The notes beneath the pieces are model-generated. The model saw only the letters and a list, made by a program, of their open reading frames with translations, ran no database searches and had not been told where the DNA came from. A DNA stretch of 7,528 nucleotides, taken from NCBI GenBank assembly GCA_028867845.1, contig JAGWFU010000023.1, positions 1 to 7,528 of the forward strand. Reading direction: 5' to 3'. Positions 1 to 5,472 of this stretch are shown here, in pieces. This DNA is from Microcaldota archaeon. Lineage in GTDB: Archaea > Micrarchaeota > Micrarchaeia > Micrarchaeales > Micrarchaeaceae. Position numbers and translations under genes: made by a program. Position 1 is the first letter of the stretch. Each line of letters opens with the position of its first letter.

Positions 1-1249
1 TTGTGAGCACCCTCAACGCCTCGATTAGCTTGGTCGTGTCCCTCGAGTCCTTCGCCTCTATCGCCTTAGTCACTACAGGCTTGGAGTAGTGGGTTATGTG
101 CTCGAACGGCTCCACCTTGTCCTCGCTGAGCGTGTCTCCTATGGATATGTCCCTGAGTCCTATCAGCGCAGATATGTTGCCTGCAGGCATGGAGTCCACT
201 ATGACCCTGTCCTGTCCCATGTACACCCCGACCTGCTGTATCTTCTGCTTGTTCGCCTTGCCGGATATGTTGAGTTCCGTTCCCTTCTTTATTGTGCCGG
301 AGAATATCCTTGCTACTGCTATCTCTCCGCTGTGTTGATCGTAAATTATGTTGAAGACAACCATGCACGCCTTTGCAGACGCATCTACGGCCATCATCGC
401 CTTCGCCTCAGTGCTCTCCAGGTCGCCGTGCCATATCTGGGGCAGCCTGTACCTCTGCGCCACGTTGGGCGACGGCAGGTGGTCTATTATCATAGCCAGC
501 ACCACGTCCTCTATCGGGGCCACTTCCTGCAGCTTCTTTATCCCCTCCTCTCCCTGCGAGCTGTACTCGAAGACCTGCTTGAAGTTGACGTTGTTCTTTA
601 CCATGATGTGCTTGGACACCGCCCACCTGTCGTACGCCGAGCCGAACGCCACGCTGCCGTTCTCCACGCTGACGTTCCACTTGCCCACGAACTCCTCGGG
701 GCAGTAGTTGTCTATGAGCTTGTTTATGTCGCCGATAAGTGTAAGCAGTCTCTCGAAGGTCTGTTCTGGTGTGAGCCTCAGTTCGGTGAGCAGTCTGTCT
801 ACCTTGTTCACGAAGAGTATCGGCTTGGCCTTCTCCTTGAGCGCCTGCCTCAGCACGGTCTCGGTCTGCGGCATCACGCCCTCGACCGGGTCCACTACCA
901 GTATAACTCCGTCGACAGCCCTCATGGACCTTGTGACGTGTCCGCCGAAGTCGACGTGTCCCGGAGTGTCTATGAGGTTGATTATGTAGTCCTTGCTCTT
1001 GTACTCGAAACCGAGTGAGATGTTGGCGGACTTGATCGTCATTCTCCTGTCCTTCTCTATGGCCTCGTAGTTGGTGTAGAGGACGTCTCCGGAGACGCTC
1101 TTGGATATCAGGCCAGCCTTGACCAACAGCGAGTCTGTGAGCGTGGTCTTTCCGTGGTGGACGTGGGCGATTATCGCCATGTTCCTGATCTGGTCGATAT
1201 TGCTCATTAGCTTTGAGATTTCTTCCACTACGAATTCCTTCCTGACCAT
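1..1249 (-). CDS. fusA: Translation elongation factor 2 (EF-2), N-terminal 416 residues; 3' part beyond window
   Basis: EF-2 is the GTPase that drives ribosomal translocation. Read on the minus strand from ATG at 1249, the frame stays open to the window edge, giving 416 codons of a protein usually about 730 residues long. GTPase motifs: G1 AHVHHGKTT (28-36), switch I RRMTI (68-72), DTPGH (94-98, catalytic His kept), NKVD (148-151) and GSAY (203-206). The segments INLIDTPGHVDFGGHVTR and VEGVMPQTETVLRQALKEK are typical of archaeal EF-2. Domain II begins at about residue 310. Domain IV with the diphthamide site is outside the window. It lies 11 nt downstream of uS7, as in other archaeal str-type operons, with only a weak GGCTGAT-like ribosome-binding site. 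Oddities: the P-loop Asp is His31 and the switch I Gly is Arg69 (see findings). Family assignment is secure; normal GTPase behaviour is not. Confidence 0.97.
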   Translation of the reverse strand, partial: MVRKEFVVEEISKLMSNIDQIRNMAIIAHVHHGKTTLTDSLLVKAGLISKSVSGDVLYTNYEAIEKDRRMTIKSANISLGFEYKSKDYIINLIDTPGHVDFGGHVTRSMRAVDGVILVVDPVEGVMPQTETVLRQALKEKAKPILFVNKVDRLLTELRLTPEQTFERLLTLIGDINKLIDNYCPEEFVGKWNVSVENGSVAFGSAYDRWAVSKHIMVKNNVNFKQVFEYSSQGEEGIKKLQEVAPIEDVVLAMIIDHLPSPNVAQRYRLPQIWHGDLESTEAKAMMAVDASAKACMVVFNIIYDQHSGEIAVARIFSGTIKKGTELNISGKANKQKIQQVGVYMGQDRVIVDSMPAGNISALIGLRDISIGDTLSEDKVEPFEHITHYSKPVVTKAIEAKDSRDTTKLIEALRVLT

Positions 1250-1260
1250 GATAATCAGCC

Positions 1261-1986
1261 TTACTTGGCGCTCCTTGCCATGCGCTCTATCTCGTTCCTC
1301 CTCTTTATCGCGTAGCTGTTGACGTCGAAATTGGATGCGAGGAGCAGCTCGTTCGCGAGCGCCTGCGCTATGGTCTTCTTGGCGCTGAACGAGCCTATGA
1401 TCGTCGCCATCGCTATGTTCCTCAGGGCGACGTCGAGCCTCCTGCTCGCGCTTATGTCTACAGCGACGTTCGAGGTTATGCCTCCGTAGACAACTCTCGT
1501 GGTATCCTCTATCGGGGCTGTGGCCTCCAGTGCGTTAATCAGAATCTGCAGCGGGTTCTTCCCTGTCTGCTTGTTTATCGTGGCGAATGCTGCCTCCACT
1601 ATCTTCATCGTCTTGAGCTTCTTCCCCTGCAGGCGTCCCTTTGTCCTTATCACGTGGCCGCCTATCCTTGCTCCTGTTCCTCCCCTCATGAGTGTGTTCT
1701 CCAGCCTCTCCACGATGTTTATCTCAGCCTTTGAGAAGTCCTTCTGGCTTCCCCTCCTGTATGTGGTGGGGTATGCAAGAGGCTTCAGGTTCAGGTAGTT
1801 CCTCAGGCTGGGGTCGTGTATCTCGACCTCGTAGCTGTACTTGTCGAAGAGAAGCGTCTCAGGACCCTGTGAGTCTGAGACTGTAGCCTCGGGCTTGGGC
1901 GCAGGAGCCTTCCTCTTCGGCTTTGCTGCCTCCTTCGGCGCCTCCTGTACGACCTGAACTGTTTGGGTCTGAGTCTCTTCAGCCAT
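1261..1986 (-). CDS. rps7: Small ribosomal subunit protein uS7 with long N-terminal extension
   Basis: uS7 binds the 3' domain of 16S rRNA and nucleates assembly of the 30S head, near the E site. The 241-residue product has recognisable blocks: EVEIHDPSLRNYLNLKP (54-70), NIVERLENTLMRGG (90-103), GKNPLQILINALEATAPIEDT (142-162), YGGITSNVAVDISASRRLDVALR (167-189) and the C-terminal SYAIKRRNEIERMA. The insert GGHVIRTKGRLQGKK (109-123) resembles the longer loop I recall in Thermococcales uS7 rather than the short form of methanogens. Residues 1 to about 45 are a low-complexity tail rich in Ala, Pro, Lys, Glu and Gln, making the protein longer than many archaeal uS7. ATG at 1986 lies 7 nt after the uS12 stop, so the two are probably translated from one mRNA. 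A later start cannot be excluded because the tail is not conserved, but no other in-frame start is obviously better. Confidence 0.97.
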   Translation of the reverse strand: MAEETQTQTVQVVQEAPKEAAKPKRKAPAPKPEATVSDSQGPETLLFDKYSYEVEIHDPSLRNYLNLKPLAYPTTYRRGSQKDFSKAEINIVERLENTLMRGGTGARIGGHVIRTKGRLQGKKLKTMKIVEAAFATINKQTGKNPLQILINALEATAPIEDTTRVVYGGITSNVAVDISASRRLDVALRNIAMATIIGSFSAKKTIAQALANELLLASNFDVNSYAIKRRNEIERMARSAK

Positions 1987-1993
1987 CTAATCA

Positions 1994-2422
1994 TTATCTC
2001 TTTGGTTTCTCCTTCCTGCCCGTCCTTATCATCTTGAGGTTCACTCCGTTGACCTCGATTACCTTGTACTTCATCCCTGGTATGCATCCCATCTGTCCCC
2101 TCTGGGAGCCTCCCATTCCCTCGATTGTGACCTCGTCGTGCTCGTCTATGAACCCGACCGATCCGTCTCCCGGAACGAACGCGCCTACAGTCTTGCCGTT
2201 CTTTATCAGCTGCACACGTACGCACTTTATCTGCCCTGAGTGGGGCTGCTTCTGTCCCACCGCGAACTTCTGCAGAACCAGCGCCTTTGCCCTCGGGACA
2301 GTTCCCATAGGGTCGTACTTGTCCTTGAGCTTGAACATCTTCCTCTTCAGCCACTTCTTGAGCAGCCTCTGGTGCTTCCTCCCCCTTACCAGTTTTCTTG
2401 CTGCGAATTCTCCATTTGGCAA
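1994..2422 (-). CDS. rps12: Small ribosomal subunit protein uS12 with altered PNSA loop
   Basis: uS12 lines the decoding centre of the 30S subunit and touches EF-2 during translocation. The 142-residue product fits archaeal uS12 in length and order: GEFAARKL (4-11), basic segment (12-35), KCVRVQLIKNGK (66-77), FVPGDG (82-87), FIDEHDEVTIEG (91-102), IPGMKYKV (114-121) and a basic C-terminus. Two near-invariant spots differ: the PNSA loop reads PHSG (60-63), and the residue before IPG, normally Asp, is Cys113. The start is TTG at 2422, because an in-frame TGA lies only four codons upstream and the conserved GEFAARKL begins at residue 4. It starts 9 nt after the eL30 stop. In many archaea a nusA-like gene sits between eL30 and uS12; here it is absent. 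Confidence 0.96.
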   Translation of the reverse strand: MPNGEFAARKLVRGRKHQRLLKKWLKRKMFKLKDKYDPMGTVPRAKALVLQKFAVGQKQPHSGQIKCVRVQLIKNGKTVGAFVPGDGSVGFIDEHDEVTIEGMGGSQRGQMGCIPGMKYKVIEVNGVNLKMIRTGRKEKPKR

Positions 2423-2430
2423 ATCATCAC
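2420..2430 (-). promoter_or_regulatory. Ribosome-binding site and TTG start of uS12
   Basis: On the minus strand GTGATGAT runs directly into TTG. GTGAT can pair with the archaeal anti-Shine-Dalgarno sequence (consensus GGAGGTGATC) at an unusually short distance of 3 nt. The in-frame TGA just upstream leaves TTG at 2422 as the only start that keeps the conserved N-terminus. Translational coupling to eL30, whose stop lies at 2434-2432, probably helps initiation; this is inference. Confidence 0.55.
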
Positions 2431-2431
2431 G

Positions 2432-2740
2432 TCAATAGTTTTCATCCAGTATCTTTGAGTTCCCCGCCTCTATTACCGAGAGGGCAGAGACAGAGAAGGG
2501 CTTGCCGCACAGGGAGCCGAGCTCCATGGAGTTGCCCTTCATAGTGAGCACGCGTATGTTGGCTATCTTTGCGAGGTGCATTATGTCCTCTGTCGTCTCC
2601 TTCAGGTTGTTCGAGGCGAGCACGATGACCTTCGCCTTGTGCGACTTTATCGAGTGTTCCACGCTGTTCAGGCCTATGGCTGTCTCGCCGCTGTCTACTG
2701 CTAGACGTATATCCTTCGCCAAATCAGCCAAATCAATCAC
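2432..2740 (-). CDS. rpl30e: Large ribosomal subunit protein eL30 (L30e)
   Basis: eL30 is an archaeal/eukaryotic 50S protein of the L7Ae/L30e RNA-binding fold. The 102 residues match the usual size of about 100. Visible blocks are KDIRLAVDSGETAIGLNS, KAKVIVLASNN, IRVLTMKG and SMELGSLCGKPFSVSALSVIEAG, which carries the family's typical LG..CGKPF stretch. The start is GTG at 2740: the frame is closed by a TGA about 30 nt upstream, with no ATG between, and AAGGA lies just before the GTG at a very short spacing. It is the first gene of the eL30-uS12-uS7-EF-2 operon and is read from the promoter region shared with the divergent LamG gene. In many archaea it follows the RNA polymerase A'' gene; here the cluster edge falls before eL30. 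Confidence 0.95.
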   Translation of the reverse strand: MIDLADLAKDIRLAVDSGETAIGLNSVEHSIKSHKAKVIVLASNNLKETTEDIMHLAKIANIRVLTMKGNSMELGSLCGKPFSVSALSVIEAGNSKILDENY

Positions 2741-2804
2741 TTTCCTTGAAGAAATTGCCAGTAGAAACTGTCAATTAGACGTACTAAGTTATTGGGGGGA
2801 AAGG

Positions 2805-2813
2805 TATATATAA
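2805..2813. promoter_or_regulatory. TATA element in divergent promoter region
   Basis: TATATATAA sits in the 111-nt space between two divergent genes. On the plus strand it is preceded by the purine run GGGGGGAAAGG, which suits a TFB recognition element. A start site about 26 nt downstream would fall near 2835, leaving a leader of about 17 nt before ATG 2852. On the minus strand the same near-palindromic element would start transcription near 2783, about 43 nt before the GTG of eL30. A second TTATAT at 2815-2820 could also serve the plus gene. No other clear TATA box is seen for eL30, so the element may work both ways; direction of use is inference. Confidence 0.6.
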
Positions 2814-2851
2814 GTTATATCGGTATCTACTCGTATCCGAGTAATAGTGGT

Positions 2852-3745
2852 ATGATGCGAGCTGCAAGGGGCCAATCGGCCATGGAGTACCTGATGACCT
2901 ACGGGTGGGCCATCCTGGTGATAGCCATAGTCCTTGCGGTCCTGTTCTCCTTAGGCCTATTCAACGCCAGCACCTACGGGGGAAGGCAGCATTCGGGATC
3001 GTGCGCTGTCCAGAGGCCTTATGGACCAGGCACCACGCAGCAGATAAGCCTGGCCGGAGTTTGCAACGGGCAGCTACCGCAGTTCGTAACTTTAATGAAC
3101 GGCAACCAAAATGGCGTAGGGAGCTATGTCGATATACCTTATCAGAGCAGTTTGGTGACAAATAGTTTTACTGTGACCGCGTGGATTAAGGAGAAGGGTC
3201 CGCTTACTGGCTATCCTGATTTTATATCTAACGGAGGTAATGGCGCATATAGCGTCTTTTTATGCCAGCCCGGAGGCGCAGCCGGCAGCACTGTGAACTT
3301 CTGGATTAATAATCATGGTAATGGGAACAACTGTGCAGCTGGAGGAGCAGTATACTACAATATATGGTATTTTGAGGCCCTGACTTACAACGGCTTTGTA
3401 GCAAATCAGTATCAGAACAACACTTTGGTTTACACTCAATCGTTTTCAACAACTCCATCCACAGGTAGTGATTTGATTATAGGGGGTTATCCCACTACGC
3501 CAACTGAGGGGTTGTGGAATGGATCCATAGCCAACGTGCAGATATACAGCACTGCACTCTCTTCGAACGACATAACTGCTATTTACTTGGAGGGCATAGG
3601 CGGTGCCCCGATAAACCTTCCCAACCTCCTTGGATGGTGGCAACTAAATGGCGACGGCAATGACTATAGTGGTAATGGGTATAACGGCGCCACATCCAAC
3701 GTCATCTGGACCTCCCAGTGGACCAACGGCTACACAGTACCATGA
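2852..3745 (+). CDS. Pilin-like class III signal peptide protein with LamG/concanavalin A-like domain
   Basis: Probable cell-surface or pilus-associated protein of 297 residues. The N-terminus MMRAARG|QSAMEYLM has the class III archaeal signal: cleavage by prepilin peptidase is expected between Gly7 and Gln8, with Glu12 at +5, followed by one hydrophobic helix (about 18-37). Two Cys (51, 71) lie in a short linker. Residues 80 to about 260 look like a LamG-type beta-sandwich: SYVDIPYQSSL, FTVTAWIK, DLIIGG and ANVQIYSTALSSNDITAIY. The end, NLLGWWQLNGDGNDYSGNGYNG, resembles the start of another LamG unit. I chose ATG 2852 (ATG 2855 is also possible) over an in-frame TTG at 2792 because the TATA box lies inside that extension and the signal peptide starts here. 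The middle of the gene is visibly AT-richer than its neighbours, as is common for exchanged surface genes. Ligand unknown. The TGA abuts the convergent stop of the signal peptidase remnant. Confidence 0.85.
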   Translation: MMRAARGQSAMEYLMTYGWAILVIAIVLAVLFSLGLFNASTYGGRQHSGSCAVQRPYGPGTTQQISLAGVCNGQLPQFVTLMNGNQNGVGSYVDIPYQSSLVTNSFTVTAWIKEKGPLTGYPDFISNGGNGAYSVFLCQPGGAAGSTVNFWINNHGNGNNCAAGGAVYYNIWYFEALTYNGFVANQYQNNTLVYTQSFSTTPSTGSDLIIGGYPTTPTEGLWNGSIANVQIYSTALSSNDITAIYLEGIGGAPINLPNLLGWWQLNGDGNDYSGNGYNGATSNVIWTSQWTNGYTVP

Positions 3746-3903
3746 CTAGTTCTGCACTGCTGAACCGCAACCTGCCGGCTGGTTGAAGTCGTTGCTGAGT
3801 ATCGAGCGTAAGTATCGAAGGTAGGGTATGTCGGCTATCGCCGCCCCCTGCACCTGACTGAGCAACGCGGGATAGTTTGAGTACTGCATGTCCAGCCTAG
3901 GAT
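3746..3903 (-). pseudogene. Truncated 3' end of a second signal peptidase I gene
   Basis: Read on the minus strand this stretch encodes LDMQYSNYPALLSQVQG...ADIPYLRYLRSILSNDFNQPAGC and ends at TAG (3748-3746). It matches the last 49 residues of the intact signal peptidase at 5473-6477. The two align without gaps and the stop codons fall at the same place. Over 3771-3903 versus 5498-5630, 110 of 133 bases agree by my hand count. Of the 23 differences, 15 are at third codon positions, so both copies were under protein-level selection while diverging. The last six codons differ (GSAVQN versus NAYITS). The homology stops at 3903, next to the TAA of the ATPase gene (3907-3905). All catalytic parts are missing, so it cannot work as a peptidase. 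It is best read as the remnant of a paralogue cut off by arrival of the ATPase gene. Confidence 0.85.
3771..3803. repeat. 33-bp perfect direct repeat, copy 1
   Basis: These 33 bases are identical to 5498-5530 in the same orientation. They code for the residues around ILSNDFNQPAG in both signal peptidase copies. The adjoining 100 bases of the same homology differ at 23 positions, so the block is a sharp island of identity. It may mark a recombination tract, gene conversion or an attachment core. Confidence 0.9.
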
Positions 3904-3904
3904 A

Positions 3905-5371
3905 TTACTTACCGCGCTTTGCGGCTCTGGACATCTCATCCTCAATCCTTCCAAGGTCGAAGAGCATCGCGCCCTCCCCCTTTGCGAGCCTCTCCATCCC
4001 TTGGGTGAATCCTCCTTTGCTGAACAGCGCGAAATGCTCCCTCCTTTTACCGTTCCTCCACCGGACCAGCGCTGCCTTCCTCTTAAGATCCGAGTATACA
4101 TCAGCGCCCAAAGGGCCACTGGTCCATTTGCACTCACCGAACAGTATGTCGCCGGTGTTGCCGTTGAGCGCAACCACGTCTATCTCTTCCTCGTTTGTCC
4201 CGATCCGCCTGGCCGGATCCCTTCCCCACCATCTCCCTATCTCGGTTATTTCGAACCCGTGCTCCATTCTGCTTAGGGACTGGAGCAGGAACTCCGTAGA
4301 GAAGCGCTCGAACCTGCGGGATGAGAGCATGTCCAGCTCCCCGACTATTGTTTTTGCGGCCTCGTCCCGCTGCCCGGCGTCCAGCATCCCCATCTTGGGG
4401 TACAGGTTTGTGAAATAAAAGTTGGTGAAGTTATCGGCGACTACATAGTTGCCCTGCTTGGATAACCTGGTCCTTGAGGACGAGGCGGCGGGGTATTCCT
4501 TCGCCAAAAGGCCGACCTGCTCGAGGAGCGTGGTGTATCTGCTCAGGTTGTTCTGGTTTATGCCTATTGCATTGGCTATCTCATTGGGCTTGCGCAGTCC
4601 GTTGGCCACTGCGTTGAGCACAGCTATATATCTCCTGTCGTTCCTAACCTCTTCTGAGAGGAGAAGGGATGGCTCGGACAGGAATGCGCTCCCTTCCGCA
4701 ACCATGCTATTTACTATCCCTCCGATTCCTCCCTTGAATCCGCCTGTTAGCCCATAATAAGCAGGTATCCCGCCGAGGATGAAATACAGCCTCAGCTTGT
4801 CGACGAAGGTGATGCCGCGGGGCATGAGTTGGGCCGCGTACCTAAACGGAAGGGTCTTCAACCTTAATATTGTGGAACTGCGCCCATAAAGGGGGGCGGA
4901 GTAGTTGAGCACCTCGCTGTGCATCATGCTCGTGCTGGATCCGCTCAGTATCAGCACCGCTTTCCCCTTGCTGAGGTACATGTCCCAGGATCTTTGCAGC
5001 TTTGATGTGAGGCTGGGGTCTGCCCTGGCCAGTTTTGGGTACTCGTCTATGGCAAGTATCGGCGCGGATTTGGATTCCAGCGATTTCTTATGAAGTTTGT
5101 AAAGTATGGGTTCTATGTCCCTCGCCGGGAACCTGTAGAGCTCCTCATCCCCTATCTGGTGCCCGACTATTCCGGAGATTATGGCGAGCTGCTCCTGCAG
5201 CGGCTGGTCCGTGGCCAGATAATAGGAGGCGTTTTTGCCCTTGAGGTACCTGTTTATCAGCTCAGTCTTCCCGATTCTCCTCCTTCCATACACTACGACT
5301 AACCTGGCTTTGCTCCCGCTGCCTTCGAGTGCTGAGAGTTCCTCGTGCCTGTCAACAAATTTATCAATCAT
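3905..5371 (-). CDS. Archaeal ATPase (ATPase_2) with winged helix and DUF234 nuclease-like domain
   Basis: A 488-residue P-loop ATPase of the archaeal family often present in many copies per genome; its role is not known. Visible parts: Walker A GRRRIGKTE (29-37), Walker B ILAIDEYP (105-112), a possible sensor ILSGSSTSM (141-149), a winged-helix segment KPNEIANAIGINQNNLSRYTTLLEQ (261-285), and a C-terminal DUF234-like domain with EEIDVV (395-400) and GECKW (412-416). The last two resemble the D...ExK core of PD-(D/E)XK nucleases. All key residues are present and the frame is intact, so it looks functional. ATG at 5371 is supported by GGAG 5 nt upstream and a TATA box. Its TAA lies directly beside the truncated signal peptidase copy and its 5' side faces the intact one, which suggests it was inserted or moved here. 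A DNA-related or defence-like role is possible but unproven. Confidence 0.88.
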   Translation of the reverse strand: MIDKFVDRHEELSALEGSGSKARLVVVYGRRRIGKTELINRYLKGKNASYYLATDQPLQEQLAIISGIVGHQIGDEELYRFPARDIEPILYKLHKKSLESKSAPILAIDEYPKLARADPSLTSKLQRSWDMYLSKGKAVLILSGSSTSMMHSEVLNYSAPLYGRSSTILRLKTLPFRYAAQLMPRGITFVDKLRLYFILGGIPAYYGLTGGFKGGIGGIVNSMVAEGSAFLSEPSLLLSEEVRNDRRYIAVLNAVANGLRKPNEIANAIGINQNNLSRYTTLLEQVGLLAKEYPAASSSRTRLSKQGNYVVADNFTNFYFTNLYPKMGMLDAGQRDEAAKTIVGELDMLSSRRFERFSTEFLLQSLSRMEHGFEITEIGRWWGRDPARRIGTNEEEIDVVALNGNTGDILFGECKWTSGPLGADVYSDLKRKAALVRWRNGKRREHFALFSKGGFTQGMERLAKGEGAMLFDLGRIEDEMSRAAKRGK

Positions 5372-5376
5372 AATAT

Positions 5377-5415
5377 CTCCATCAATATATGATGTAGATA
5401 AATTGATATATCTTT
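5377..5415 (-). promoter_or_regulatory. Promoter and Shine-Dalgarno site of the ATPase gene
   Basis: On the minus strand an AT-rich stretch carries AAGATATATC, a TATA-like element centred near 5408. A start about 26 nt downstream falls near 5382. GGAG at 5380-5377 then lies 5 nt before ATG 5371. The short leader with a ribosome-binding site suggests the ATPase is read as its own unit rather than only by read-through from the signal peptidase gene. Confidence 0.55.
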
Positions 5416-5472
5416 GTTTAGAAGGCGATGTTGCTCCGCGGCAATAGCCGCCTATGGGGTACCTGTATGGAA

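Noticed and set aside
89..1018. Long plus-strand open frame of 309 codons opposite EF-2
   Set aside because: The minus strand encodes clear EF-2 motifs across the whole stretch. The plus frame is rich in Tyr, His, Arg and Leu, has no recognisable domain, and is the expected mirror of a GC-rich coding frame.
2792..2851. Upstream TTG start adding 20 residues to the LamG protein
   Set aside because: The TATA box at 2805-2813 lies inside this extension, and the class III signal peptide needs a short basic N-terminus, which ATG 2852 gives.
3655..3745. LamG protein truncated within a second LamG unit
   Set aside because: The end WWQLNGDGNDYSGNGYNG looks like the start of a second unit, but similar short ends are, as I recall, common in such DPANN surface proteins. 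There is no frame remnant of a longer unit after the stop.
3746..3903. Fragment as a separate small gene of about 49 residues
   Set aside because: It has an internal ATG (LDM) and a stop, but its sequence is only the tail of a signal peptidase without catalytic residues or a membrane anchor, and no ribosome-binding site is evident. A remnant is the simpler reading.
3905..5371. ATPase plus neighbours as a complete mobile element
   Set aside because: No integrase, transposase, terminal inverted repeats or target-site duplication of a usual kind are seen. The bracketing repeats are in coding sequence and can arise by recombination between paralogues.
5438..5451. Small stem-loop (5-bp stem, AATA loop on the plus strand) after the signal peptidase gene, as a terminator
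   Set aside because: No T-run follows it on the minus strand and archaeal termination mainly uses T-rich tracts. The stem is too short to claim a function.
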